NCBI RefSeq assembly: GCF_007667275.1
Contig: NZ_VDQT01000002.1
Span: forward strand, 806,001 to 870,000
Origin: Stenotrophomonas rhizophila
Lineage (GTDB): Bacteria > Pseudomonadota > Gammaproteobacteria > Xanthomonadales > Xanthomonadaceae
Direction of reading: 5' to 3'
DNA: 64,000 nt
The translations under genes were made by a program, and so were the position numbers. Positions 16,891 to 25,151 of this stretch are shown piece after piece (the stretch's first letter is position 1; each line of letters opens with the position of its first letter). The notes under the pieces were generated by a model. It searched no databases. It was not told the DNA's origin and was given only the letters and a program-made list of their open reading frames with translations.

Positions 16891-17829
16891 ATGACCAAGA
16901 AGATTCCGCTGTTGATCGACACCGATCCGGGTGTCGATGACGCCCTGGCCCTGTTGATGGCCTTTGCCGACGAACGCCACGACGTGGTCGGCCTCACCAT
17001 TGCCGCCGGCAATGTCGGCCTGGACCACACGGTCCGCAATGCGCTGAAACTGTGTGAAGTAGCCGGCCGCGAAGACGTGCCGGTGTTCGCCGGTACCCCG
17101 GAACCGCTGGTGCACCCGTCGGTGGACGCGGCCCACGTGCATGGCGCGGACGGCTTCGGCGACGTCAACCTGCCCGCGGCGACCCGCCAGGCCGAGGCCG
17201 AGCACGCGGCGCTCGCGATCCTGCGCCTGTCCCACCAGTACGCCGGCGAGCTGTTCCTGGTCGCACTGGGCCCGCTGACCAACCTGGCCCTGGCGCTGAA
17301 GCTCGATCCGACCCTGCCGCAGCGCGTGAAGCGCTTCCTGGTGATGGGCGGGGCGGTGACCTGCCACGGCAACATCACCCCGGCCGCCGAGTTCAACATC
17401 GCCTTCGACCCGGAAGCGGCGCACGTGGTGTTCACCGGCTTCCCGCAGATCGAAGTCGCCGACTGGGAAGCCACCGTCGCCCACGGCCTGCTGCACAAGG
17501 ACGTCGAGCAGTGGCTGGCGGCCGACAGCGACAAGGCCCGCTTCTACGAGCTGATCTCGCGCCAGACCCGGCTGTGGTCCGAAGACAGCCGCGGCGACCG
17601 CTGGTTCGCCGCCGACGCCCTGGCCATGGCCTGGGCACTGCAGCCGGAAGGCGCCCTGCGGGTCGAAGCGCGCCCGCTGAACGTCGAACTTTCCGGGGTG
17701 CACAGCCGGGGTGCTACCATTGTCGACTGGAACCGCCAGACGGGGCAGCCGGACAACACCCAGCTGCTCATGGCCTACGACCAGGGGCGCTTCGAGGCCC
17801 AGGTCCGGGCTGCGCTCGGCGTCGCCTGA
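16891..17829 (+). CDS. Nucleoside hydrolase (inosine/uridine-preferring family)
   Basis: Cleaves the N-glycosidic bond of ribonucleosides for base salvage. The 312-residue protein starts with the family calcium-binding signature LLIDTDPGVDDALAL (residues 6-20). Other landmarks are VGLTIAAGN, VALGPLTNLALAL and the C-terminal ATIVDW strand. Purine versus pyrimidine preference cannot be decided, so I do not assign a rih symbol. Cytoplasmic, no signal peptide. It stands alone, with its own upstream gap after the recG repeats and the L31 promoter immediately downstream. Confidence 0.93.
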   Translation: MTKKIPLLIDTDPGVDDALALLMAFADERHDVVGLTIAAGNVGLDHTVRNALKLCEVAGREDVPVFAGTPEPLVHPSVDAAHVHGADGFGDVNLPAATRQAEAEHAALAILRLSHQYAGELFLVALGPLTNLALALKLDPTLPQRVKRFLVMGGAVTCHGNITPAAEFNIAFDPEAAHVVFTGFPQIEVADWEATVAHGLLHKDVEQWLAADSDKARFYELISRQTRLWSEDSRGDRWFAADALAMAWALQPEGALRVEARPLNVELSGVHSRGATIVDWNRQTGQPDNTQLLMAYDQGRFEAQVRAALGVA

Positions 17830-17872
17830 CGCCGCTGCGGCGGCCCTAGTACTGCGGATGATGGCCCCTGGC

Positions 17873-17901
17873 TTGCCCTCGACGGCAACCGGGGCTATAA
17901 T
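17873..17901 (+). promoter_or_regulatory. Sigma-70 promoter for the L31 gene
   Basis: TTGCCC (17873-17878), a 17-base spacer, and a perfect TATAAT (17896-17901), 43 bases before the L31 start codon. This is one of the clearest promoters in the window. No palindromic operator resembling a Zur box is visible around it. Confidence 0.8.
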
Positions 17902-17943
17902 GCCGCTCTTGCGTTTTCCTTACCTATTTCTACGGTGTGCCCC

Positions 17944-18207
17944 ATGAAGGACGATATCCATCCGAACTACCGTGACGTCATCTTTCAGGACGTCACCTCC
18001 GATTTCAAAATCCTGACCCGCTCGACCATGGCCACCAAGGAAACGGCGACCTGGGAAGACGGCAAGGAATACCCGCTCGTCAAGATCGAAATTTCCTCGG
18101 CTTCGCACCCGTTCTACACGGGCAAGCACAAGGTGATCGACACCAGCGGCCGTATCGACAAGTTCCAGAAGCGTTTCGGCAAGCCGGCGGCGCCGTCTGC
18201 TGCCTGA
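17944..18207 (+). CDS. rpmE2: 50S ribosomal protein L31, type B
   Basis: An 87-residue L31 of the zinc-independent type B (also called YkgM-like): it begins [14 protein letters not shown] and has [21 protein letters not shown]. The four cysteines of type A L31 are absent; the protein contains no cysteine. In enterobacteria the type B copy is a Zur-controlled substitute. Here it has a strong constitutive-looking promoter and no evident Zur box, so it may be the main L31. The start codon at 17944 lacks a good Shine-Dalgarno sequence. Followed by a strong terminator, so monocistronic. Confidence 0.96.
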   Translation: MKDDIHPNYRDVIFQDVTSDFKILTRSTMATKETATWEDGKEYPLVKIEISSASHPFYTGKHKVIDTSGRIDKFQKRFGKPAAPSAA

Positions 18208-18228
18208 GCTGTCGACACTGCTGCATGA

Positions 18229-18264
18229 AAACAACGGTCGCCCAGGCGGCCGTTGTTTTTTTTT
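18229..18264 (+). terminator. Intrinsic terminator after the L31 gene
   Basis: AACAACGGTCGCC / GGCGGCCGTTGTT (one G-T wobble), CA loop, then a run of nine or more T. It begins the 320-base gene-free stretch 18208-18527, which otherwise holds only the gltA promoter region. Confidence 0.9.
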
Positions 18265-18430
18265 GCCCGCGTGAACCCTGCTGCCGGATGAACGGCGGTT
18301 CAGTTTTTGCCCCGTCTGCGGAAACACAGTGTCCATTCCAGCCCGGTCATGCGCCGCCAGCGCAAGCGCGGACAGGGCGCGGCAGGCGTCGGTCTACGAC
18401 TTCCGTCCTAGGGCATGGCAAATGTTGCTG

Positions 18431-18466
18431 TGCGATAATGACGTGATCCACAGCACAGGTTGTGGA
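18431..18466 (+). promoter_or_regulatory. Putative gltA promoter with adjacent palindrome
   Basis: An extended -10 (TGC-GATAAT, 18431-18439) without a recognisable -35 is followed at about +1 by the interrupted palindrome TCCACA-N8-TGTGGA (18447-18466). The palindrome could be an operator or a 5' leader hairpin. The gltA start codon is 61 bases further on. Confidence 0.45.
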
Positions 18467-18527
18467 CTTCATTCACGTGCCCGCCCCATGCGCTTGGGTG
18501 GGCGCCTTCCCCTGAGGAGCGCACACA

Positions 18528-19805
18528 GTGTCCGATCTTGATCAGGTCACGCTCAACGCCGGCGAAAAGTCGGTTGTTCTGCCTGTCATCAAACCCACGC
18601 TCGGCAACGATTGCGTCGATATCGCGAAGCTGACCAAGGAAACCGGTCTCTTCACCTACGACTCCGGCTTCACCGCCACCGCCAGCTGCAAGTCCGCCAT
18701 CACCTATATCGACGGTGACAAGGGCGTGCTGCTGTATCGCGGCTACCCGATCGAACAGTTGTCGGAAAAGTCCAGCTACGTCGAAGTGGCTTACCTGCTG
18801 ATCAACGGCGAGCGCCCGAGCGCCGAACAGCTGAAGGCCTTCACCGATGAGCTGGCGGCCGAAGCCAACGTCGACGCCTCGATCAACGCGCTGATCGCCA
18901 GCTTCGACAAGGACGCCCATCCGATGGCGATCCTGGCAGCGGCCATCGCGCAGCTGTCGGCGAAGTACCACGCTGCGCTGGACCTGTCCGACGCCGAACA
19001 GCGCCGCCAGTCCGCGGTGCGCCTGATCGCCAAGGTCCCGACCCTGTCGGCGCTGATCTACCGCCACGGCAAGGGCCTGCCGGCCAACAAGCCGGACACC
19101 TCGCTGGATTACGTCAGCCGCTTCCTGAAGCAGACCTTCGAGTCGGCCGATGGCCAGTACGACCTCAACCCGGACGTGGTCAAGGCACTGGACCTGCTGT
19201 TCATCCTGCACGCCGACCACGAGCAGAACGCTTCGACCTCGACCGTGCGCCTGGTCGGTTCGACCGGTGCCAACCCGTATGCGTCGGTCGCCGCTGGCGT
19301 CACCGCGCTGTGGGGTCCGGCCCATGGCGGTGCCAACGAAGCCGTGCTGAAGATGCTGGAAGAAATCGGTTCGGCCGACAACGTCGAATCGGCCGTGCTC
19401 AAGGCCAAGGACAAGACCTCCGGCTTCCGCCTGATGGGCTTCGGCCACCGCGTCTACAAGAACTTCGACCCGCGCGCCAAGGTCATCGGTGAGATGACCA
19501 GCAAGGTGCTCAAGCAGCTGGGCGTGCAGGATCCGCTGCTCGACGTCGCGGTCAAGCTGGAGCAGGCCGCGCTGCAGGACGACTACTTCGTCGCCCGCAA
19601 GCTGTACCCGAACGTGGACTTCTACAGCGGCATCATCTACAAGGCGCTGCAGATCCCGACCGAAATGTTCACCGTCATGTTCGCCCTGGGCCGTACCTCC
19701 GGCTGGGTCGCGCATTGGCTGGAGCAGCAGGTCGACCCGGAAATGAAGATCGGCCGCCCGCGCCAGGTCTACACCGGCAGCGACGTGCGCGATTACGCGG
19801 GCTGA
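18528..19805 (+). CDS. gltA: Citrate synthase
   Basis: Condenses acetyl-CoA with oxaloacetate, the entry step of the TCA cycle. The 425 residues are of the large hexameric, NADH-sensitive Gram-negative type. Catalytic triad readable: H266 (GPAHGG), H307 (GFGHRVY) and D364 (NVDFYSG). The GTG start at 18528 is supported by GAGGAGC seven bases upstream. An N-terminal beta-rich region (residues 1-50) is present, as in E. coli GltA. Monocistronic between two terminators, with its own promoter region. Confidence 0.97.
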   Translation: MSDLDQVTLNAGEKSVVLPVIKPTLGNDCVDIAKLTKETGLFTYDSGFTATASCKSAITYIDGDKGVLLYRGYPIEQLSEKSSYVEVAYLLINGERPSAEQLKAFTDELAAEANVDASINALIASFDKDAHPMAILAAAIAQLSAKYHAALDLSDAEQRRQSAVRLIAKVPTLSALIYRHGKGLPANKPDTSLDYVSRFLKQTFESADGQYDLNPDVVKALDLLFILHADHEQNASTSTVRLVGSTGANPYASVAAGVTALWGPAHGGANEAVLKMLEEIGSADNVESAVLKAKDKTSGFRLMGFGHRVYKNFDPRAKVIGEMTSKVLKQLGVQDPLLDVAVKLEQAALQDDYFVARKLYPNVDFYSGIIYKALQIPTEMFTVMFALGRTSGWVAHWLEQQVDPEMKIGRPRQVYTGSDVRDYAG

Positions 19806-19826
19806 TCCAACGCCCCGCGTCGCCTG

Positions 19827-19858
19827 GAAAACACCTCCGCAAGGAGGTGTTTTTTTTT
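19827..19858 (+). terminator. Intrinsic terminator after gltA
   Basis: AACACCTCC-GCAA-GGAGGTGTT with a long T run, 23 bases past the stop. The remaining bases up to the fimbrial gene (19859-20103) show no gene. Confidence 0.9.
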
Positions 19859-20103
19859 GTCCGCGCCGTCGCCCGCCGTGGGCGACATGCAGCGACGCGT
19901 TCGCCACGAACATGCTCGGAATGCTTGCGATGCCGCGGTATCGCGCGCGCTGTCGCAGATCGTGGTGGCGTGCGCCGGGTTTAAGAATGGTTGCGTGTGG
20001 GGGGCAGGGCGCCGCTGCCTACCTTGATCGGGTCGCCAGCCCTGCGTGCAGGGCGCAACGACAGCCTCATGCGAGGTGCATTCCAATCAAGGGAGACAAA
20101 CTC

Positions 20104-20616
20104 ATGTTCCGCACTCTGAAGCAGGCCGCGCTCGGCCTGGCGCTGGTTACCGCCGCACTGTCCGCCCACGCGGCCGAAGCGCACATCACTGTCTGGGCCA
20201 ACGTCGACCCGACCCTGTCGCTGCTCAAAGCCGATGGCAGCGTGCTTCCCGATGCCGTGCAGATGCCCTACCGCGCCGGGCAGGGGCTCGGCAGCTGGAG
20301 CGAGCGGGTGCGCGTGTTCTCCAACGACACCAGCCTCGATGTCGACGTGCGCCTGGCCGAACCGGCCGTGCTGATGCCCAAGGTCACCGCGGCCGGTGCC
20401 GTCGACGTACCGCTGGCGGTCAGCCTCAATGGCCGCGAGCTTGGCGTCGCGCCGATCGCCTTCACCGCCGACCAGCTGTTCCTGGGCGCGATTCCCGGCG
20501 CCTCCATCGAAATGCCCTTGACCGTCGCCCAGGCCACGCCCGGTCCGATTGCCGCCGCCGGCCTGTACGACGGCCCGGTCAGTCTGGTGCTCGTGCAGCG
20601 CGCCAGCAGCCTCTGA
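20104..20616 (+). CDS. CS1/CFA-I-type (class 5) fimbrial major subunit
   Basis: A 170-residue secreted pilin. Signal peptide about residues 1-22 (FRTLKQAALGLALV...AHA). The mature N-terminus HITVWANVDPTLSLLKADG matches the donor strand and first strand of CS1-type major pilins (ITVTASVDPTIDLLQADG-like), which identifies the family. There are no cysteines, as expected for this class. RBS AAGGGAGA sits seven bases upstream of the ATG; upstream in-frame starts lack similarity. First gene of the operon major subunit-usher-tip adhesin-chaperone. It should polymerise into the fimbrial shaft by donor-strand exchange on the outer surface. Confidence 0.88.
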   Translation: MFRTLKQAALGLALVTAALSAHAAEAHITVWANVDPTLSLLKADGSVLPDAVQMPYRAGQGLGSWSERVRVFSNDTSLDVDVRLAEPAVLMPKVTAAGAVDVPLAVSLNGRELGVAPIAFTADQLFLGAIPGASIEMPLTVAQATPGPIAAAGLYDGPVSLVLVQRASSL

Positions 20617-20666
20617 CCGACCACGCCTGCATCGGCCCCTGAGCGGTCGGTGCAGGCCCCTTCGCC

Positions 20667-23285
20667 ATGCGCATTCCTGCTCCCGCCCTCGTCCGGCTGG
20701 CGGTGGCGCTCGCCCTGCTGCTGGCCGCCCTGGTCGCGCAGGCGAGCCCGGTGCCGGCCGGTTTCGAAGACCTGGTCACCGGCCAGCGCGAACGCCTCGA
20801 CGTGCGCGCGTTCGGCCGCTCGGCCGGGCTGTGGCCCGCCTGGGTCACCCTCGACCACATCCAGCTTGAAGACCCCGCGCCGGTACTGGCCGCGCTGGGC
20901 CTTTCCCTGTCCGCCCAGCAGGCCCTGCTGCCGGCACTGTCGGCGCCGTTGCCGCGCGACAGCCACCTGGCCTGCGTCCACGCCCAGCCACAGCCCGGCT
21001 GCGGCTGGCGCGCCCCGTCCGAGGATCCCCAGCACGTGCATGCCATCTTCGACGAAGGCGACAGCGCCCTGCTGCTGTTTCCCGCACTGCGCTGGCTGCC
21101 GCGCGGGCCGGCGGCCAGCGACGGCCTGCACGCGCCCAGCGAGCAGGCCGAGAACGCGCTGCTGCACCAGCAGGGACTGACCCTCAGTGGCGATGGCCGC
21201 GCGTACGCGCTCAACGCGCATGGCAGCGCCGTGCTCGGCGTGCTGCGCAGTGGCCACCTCGGTGGCAGCTGGAACTACGCCCGCCACGCCTGGTCCGGGC
21301 AGGCCAGCCGCGATCGTTTCCAGGTCGATGACCTCTACTACCGCCACGACCTCGCACGGCGCCACTACCTGCAGGTCGGGCGCATGGACCGGCGCAACCT
21401 GGCCAGCCCGCAGGGTGGGCAGTTCGGGCTGGGGCTGCTTCCGCTGGAGCGTTTCGACGGCGTTCGCGTGGGCACCACCCAGGCCTACGTCGATGTCGAC
21501 GCCAGCCCCGGCGGCGCGCCGCTTACCGTGTTGCTGTCGCGACCCGCGCGCGTGGATGCCTTCGACGGCGACCGCCTGCTGCAGACCTTCTACCTGCCGC
21601 CCGGGGTCAGCGACCTGGATACCCGCCGGTTTCCGGCGGGCAGCTACGACGTCATCCTGCGCATCCATGAAGACGGCCGGCTGGTGCGCAGCGAAACCCA
21701 GCCCTTCGTGCGTGGCCAGGACTGGGGCCAGCCCGGGCTGCAGTGGTTCGTGCAGGGCGGGCGGCAACGCGCGCCGGCCAGCGAATTCGCGTCCAGCACG
21801 TTCCAGGCCGGGCTGCGGCTGCCACTCGCCCGCCAGCTCGGCATGAGCCTGGGCGTAGCCCGGATAGATGAGCGCGGCCATGCCGAACTGCGGACCGGGC
21901 TGCGGCACCGCTTCGGCGCGCACGACCTGCAGGCCGAAATCGGCGTCATCGCGGGCAGCGACGGCAGCCGTGGCGACCAGCAGCAGCTCAGCGTGCGCAA
22001 CCTTGCGTCCTGGAACCTGTATCGGCAGCGCATGCGCGGCGCCCGCTGCGGCGTGCACACGGCAAGCGACCGCGACCGTCGCGGCTGCGCCGATGCGGTC
22101 ACCGCGTCGCTGAGCCTGCCGATGGCCGGCGGCAGTCTCTACCTGGGCCATACCCGCCGCCGCAGCGGGCTGCCCGAGCGGCCGGGAGTGCCTGTGGCGC
22201 TGGCGCCGACGTCGCGCAGCGTGCAGGCCAGCTACAGCCACACCCGCCAATGGCGCGGCATGAGCATCAGTGCCCGGTTCGGTGTCTGGCGCCAGGCTGG
22301 ACCGCATCACGACCAGGGCGCGCAGCTCGGCCTCACCCTCTCGCGCCTGCGGCACGCGGCCAGTGCCAGCCTGCTGGGCAGGATCGGCATCGACGCGCGC
22401 CACCAACGCCACGACGATCCGGAGCGGAGCCTGCGGCTGGCCCAGTCGTGGCGACAGGAGCAGGATGGCAGCGCACGCGAGGCCGGTGCCGAGCTCAGCG
22501 TGCAGGATACCGGCGCCGCCGACGTGCTGCTGGCGCTGCGCAGCGATACGCCGCTGGGGCATACCGCTGCCGTGCTGTCGCGGCAGTGGCGGCCGCGCGC
22601 CACCGGCTACAGCCTCAGCCATGGCTCGGCGCTGGCGCTGTCGCCCCGCGGACTGTTCTGGGGAAGTGGCAACGGCGCCGATGCGGGCGTGGCGGTGAGC
22701 GTGGCGCAGACCGAGGCGTCGGCGCTCGAAGGCGCCGCCGCCGAAGTACAGGCCGGTGCGCAGCGACGCCAGGTGCTGCGATTCGGCCAGCGTCGCCTGC
22801 TGCCGCTGCCGGGCTACCAGCGCCACCGCGTGGACGTGCACGATGCCGCCGCGCACCTGCAGGACGCCGACGTGCGCGTCGCCCACCCCGGCACCGCGCA
22901 CCGGCCGTTCCTGCTGCCGGGCCGGGTGATCGCGCTGCCGGTGGGGGTGGAGGCGACTTACGCGTACATCGGCAGCGCCCGCGATACCGCCGGCAGCGCA
23001 CTGGCCGGTGCGCGCATCCTCAACGCGGCACTGCCGCCGCTGGGGCAGGACGGCGGCTTCATCGCCGAGTTCGCGCAGCGCCAGCAGGCGTTGTACCTGC
23101 TGCTGCATGGCCAGCTGCTGCACTGCCCGCTGCAGGTGCGCGAACAGCGCAGCGTGGTGCTGCTGGTGGGGCAGGTCGCCTGCGCGCCGCTGGCGCGCGA
23201 TGCGTTGCCGGCCGCCATCTCCCGGCAGCCGCGGGTACGACGGCTGCTCGACGAGGCGCTGCCGATCGCCTTGGGCAGGCCGTGA
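20667..23285 (+). CDS. Class 5 fimbrial outer-membrane usher (CooC/CfaC/TcfC-like)
   Basis: An 872-residue usher that forms the outer-membrane pore and platform for subunit assembly. Signal peptide about residues 1-27. It is of the CS1-type usher family, not the classical FimD family: central features are the FxLPPGVSDLDTRRFPxGSYDV segment (plug/E-set region, about residues 305-330) and a following barrel rich in alternating aromatic strands. There are a few Cys pairs (ARCGVHT...RGCADA). Starts 50 bases after the major subunit stop; ends overlapping the tip gene by four bases (GTGA). Encoded between its structural partners as expected. Confidence 0.88.
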   Translation: MRIPAPALVRLAVALALLLAALVAQASPVPAGFEDLVTGQRERLDVRAFGRSAGLWPAWVTLDHIQLEDPAPVLAALGLSLSAQQALLPALSAPLPRDSHLACVHAQPQPGCGWRAPSEDPQHVHAIFDEGDSALLLFPALRWLPRGPAASDGLHAPSEQAENALLHQQGLTLSGDGRAYALNAHGSAVLGVLRSGHLGGSWNYARHAWSGQASRDRFQVDDLYYRHDLARRHYLQVGRMDRRNLASPQGGQFGLGLLPLERFDGVRVGTTQAYVDVDASPGGAPLTVLLSRPARVDAFDGDRLLQTFYLPPGVSDLDTRRFPAGSYDVILRIHEDGRLVRSETQPFVRGQDWGQPGLQWFVQGGRQRAPASEFASSTFQAGLRLPLARQLGMSLGVARIDERGHAELRTGLRHRFGAHDLQAEIGVIAGSDGSRGDQQQLSVRNLASWNLYRQRMRGARCGVHTASDRDRRGCADAVTASLSLPMAGGSLYLGHTRRRSGLPERPGVPVALAPTSRSVQASYSHTRQWRGMSISARFGVWRQAGPHHDQGAQLGLTLSRLRHAASASLLGRIGIDARHQRHDDPERSLRLAQSWRQEQDGSAREAGAELSVQDTGAADVLLALRSDTPLGHTAAVLSRQWRPRATGYSLSHGSALALSPRGLFWGSGNGADAGVAVSVAQTEASALEGAAAEVQAGAQRRQVLRFGQRRLLPLPGYQRHRVDVHDAAAHLQDADVRVAHPGTAHRPFLLPGRVIALPVGVEATYAYIGSARDTAGSALAGARILNAALPPLGQDGGFIAEFAQRQQALYLLLHGQLLHCPLQVREQRSVVLLVGQVACAPLARDALPAAISRQPRVRRLLDEALPIALGRP

Positions 23286-24421
23286 TCCCGCGCCTGTGCC
23301 GATCGTGCGCGGTGCTGCTGGCCCTGCTCCTGGTACCGGCCCTGCCGGCCCTCGCACAGCGACCACCGGTGACCGTTCCTGCGCCGGGCACCACGGTCAC
23401 CACGCTGCGCCACGCGTTCGACCGGGCCGCCCCGCTGCCGCTGTCGCTGTGGGCGCCGCGCACCGTGCTGGGTTACCAGGAGGTCCTGCACGGCCACGGC
23501 CGGCTGCACGTCACCTGCACCGACACCCCGGCGCGCGGGCGCTGTCCGCGCAGCGACACGGGCGAGGGGCCCGGCGTGCGTCGTCCGATCCAGCTCGAAT
23601 TCCACGAACAGCGCAGCGGACAACGCCGGGAAATCGGCGTCGTCGGCTGGCTGGAACGGGTGGAATGGGAGCGCACCTGCAGCGAGGACTACTGGGAGAA
23701 ATCCGAATACCCGCTGTGGACCTCGGCGGTGCGCGAGTGCCACGTCGAGCCGGCTGGAACCGCCGCCACGCTGCAGCTGGACGCGGCCGATCTCGGGCTG
23801 CTGGTGGCCGGGCGCTGGCACGCCGAACTGCACCTGGACGTGCGCAGCGGCGTGGGCGGTGCCGTGCTCGGCCGGCATGTATTCGCCCTGGAAGTCACCG
23901 TCACCGATCCCGGTCGCGCCGCCATCCACCTGCCCGAGCATGGCGGTTCGGCCGCGCAGATGGACCTGCAGCTGCAGCTGCGGACCCAGCCGCCGCCGGC
24001 CAGCGTGGGCGGCGAGGCGGTGCTGGACATGTGCCTGTACGACGGCATGGGCTCGACCAGCAGCGAGCTGGTGCTGATCGCGCGCGATGGCGGACCGGCG
24101 GTGCCGGGACGCCCGCCGCAGTTTTTCTCGGTCTGGCACCAGGGCGGTGGCCGTGCGCCGCACGACCGCATCGACTATCACCTGCAGGTGCTGCATGCCG
24201 GCGCCCACCACGCGCTGCTGCCCGGCGCGCACACCCGCCTGGACGGCATCGACAGCGCCGACCTGCGCCCGGTGCTGCTGCCGGGCATGGACCAGCCGGT
24301 GCACTGCGTGCCGACCCCGCTGACCTTTGCCACGACCCGGGTTCCCGCCGCCGACAAACGCGACGGCCGCTACCAGGGCGATCTCACCCTCGAGATGCGC
24401 CTGCCCACCCGCCGCCCCTGA
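23282..24421 (+). CDS. Fimbrial tip adhesin (CfaE/CooD/CblD-like)
   Basis: A 379-residue secreted protein from a GTG start that overlaps the usher stop by four bases. Signal peptide about residues 1-26 (LLALLLVPALPALAQ). Two-part layout: an N-terminal adhesin domain with several cysteines, then a C-terminal pilin-like domain that starts around LDMCLYDGMGS, a signature of the CfaE/CooD/CblD tip family, and ends with a Cys-containing strand (VHCVPTPLTF). It should cap the fimbria and bind the host or surface ligand, which cannot be predicted. The similarity is motif-level; the adhesin half is probably lineage-specific. Confidence 0.82.
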   Translation: MIPRLCRSCAVLLALLLVPALPALAQRPPVTVPAPGTTVTTLRHAFDRAAPLPLSLWAPRTVLGYQEVLHGHGRLHVTCTDTPARGRCPRSDTGEGPGVRRPIQLEFHEQRSGQRREIGVVGWLERVEWERTCSEDYWEKSEYPLWTSAVRECHVEPAGTAATLQLDAADLGLLVAGRWHAELHLDVRSGVGGAVLGRHVFALEVTVTDPGRAAIHLPEHGGSAAQMDLQLQLRTQPPPASVGGEAVLDMCLYDGMGSTSSELVLIARDGGPAVPGRPPQFFSVWHQGGGRAPHDRIDYHLQVLHAGAHHALLPGAHTRLDGIDSADLRPVLLPGMDQPVHCVPTPLTFATTRVPAADKRDGRYQGDLTLEMRLPTRRP

Positions 24422-24438
24422 CGTTCGCGGAGATCCCC

Positions 24439-25140
24439 ATGCACCTGTATCGCCCCGTTGCCGCCCTGTTGTTCCTGCTGCCTGCCGTGCCGGTGTCGGC
24501 CAACCTGGACGTGCACCCGATGCGCGTGCATGTCGAGGCCGGTCGTACCACCAGCATCCGCGTACACGCCCAGTCGCCGCGCACGCAGTACGTCCGCGCC
24601 ACGGTCAAGCGCGTGGTCGCACCGGCCACCGAGGACGAACACGAAGTCGACGAGCCCGCCGGTGCCGATGCCGCGCTGGTGGTCACACCGGCCATGTTCG
24701 CCCTGGCCGGGGGCGGAAGCCGGCTGGTGCGGGTGATCGCGCTGGCGCCGGTGGAGCAGGAGACGGCATTCCGGGTGTACTTCGAAGGCGTGCGCGGCGA
24801 CGACCCCGAGGCCATGCCGGCACCGGCGCCCACCGCCAGCGCCACCATCGGCGTCAGCCTGGTCTGGGGCGTGCTGGCCAACCTGCTGCCTGCTGCCGGG
24901 GAGGTCTCCATGCACCTGGAAGGCGACCACCTGCACAACCGCGGCACGTTGCGGCTGGGCATCCGCCGGATCGAGCACTGCCTTGGCGACGCCTGCACCA
25001 CCCATGACATCGACCGCAGCGTCTACCCCGGCGGTGCGCTGGCCCTGCCGTTCCAGCCCGGCGCCGGCGCGCGCCTGCGCGTGGACTACCGGCTCAGCCG
25101 CGACGGCTACCGCGAACACCAGCAGATCCTGCTGCCCTGA
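24439..25140 (+). CDS. Class 5 fimbrial periplasmic chaperone (CooB/CfaA-like)
   Basis: A 233-residue periplasmic chaperone. Signal peptide about residues 1-22 (LLFLLPAVPVSA). Two Ig-like domains: NLDVHPMRVHVEAGRTTSIRV opens domain 1, and RVYFEG followed by SLVWGVLANLLP is the subunit-binding strand region of CS1-type chaperones. A Cys pair HCLGDAC lies in domain 2. GGAGA precedes the ATG. It donates a strand to the pilin and tip subunits. The order chaperone-last differs from the CFA/I operon, where it is first. Confidence 0.85.
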   Translation: MHLYRPVAALLFLLPAVPVSANLDVHPMRVHVEAGRTTSIRVHAQSPRTQYVRATVKRVVAPATEDEHEVDEPAGADAALVVTPAMFALAGGGSRLVRVIALAPVEQETAFRVYFEGVRGDDPEAMPAPAPTASATIGVSLVWGVLANLLPAAGEVSMHLEGDHLHNRGTLRLGIRRIEHCLGDACTTHDIDRSVYPGGALALPFQPGAGARLRVDYRLSRDGYREHQQILLP

Positions 25141-25151
25141 GAGGAAATACC

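Noticed and set aside
17830..17943. Zur-regulated L31 promoter
   Set aside because: The promoter is a near-consensus sigma-70 type and I see no Zur-box palindrome.
20268..23366. A 1032-codon open frame antisense to the usher gene
   Set aside because: Artefact of high GC at third positions; no domain signatures, and the plus-strand usher is clear.
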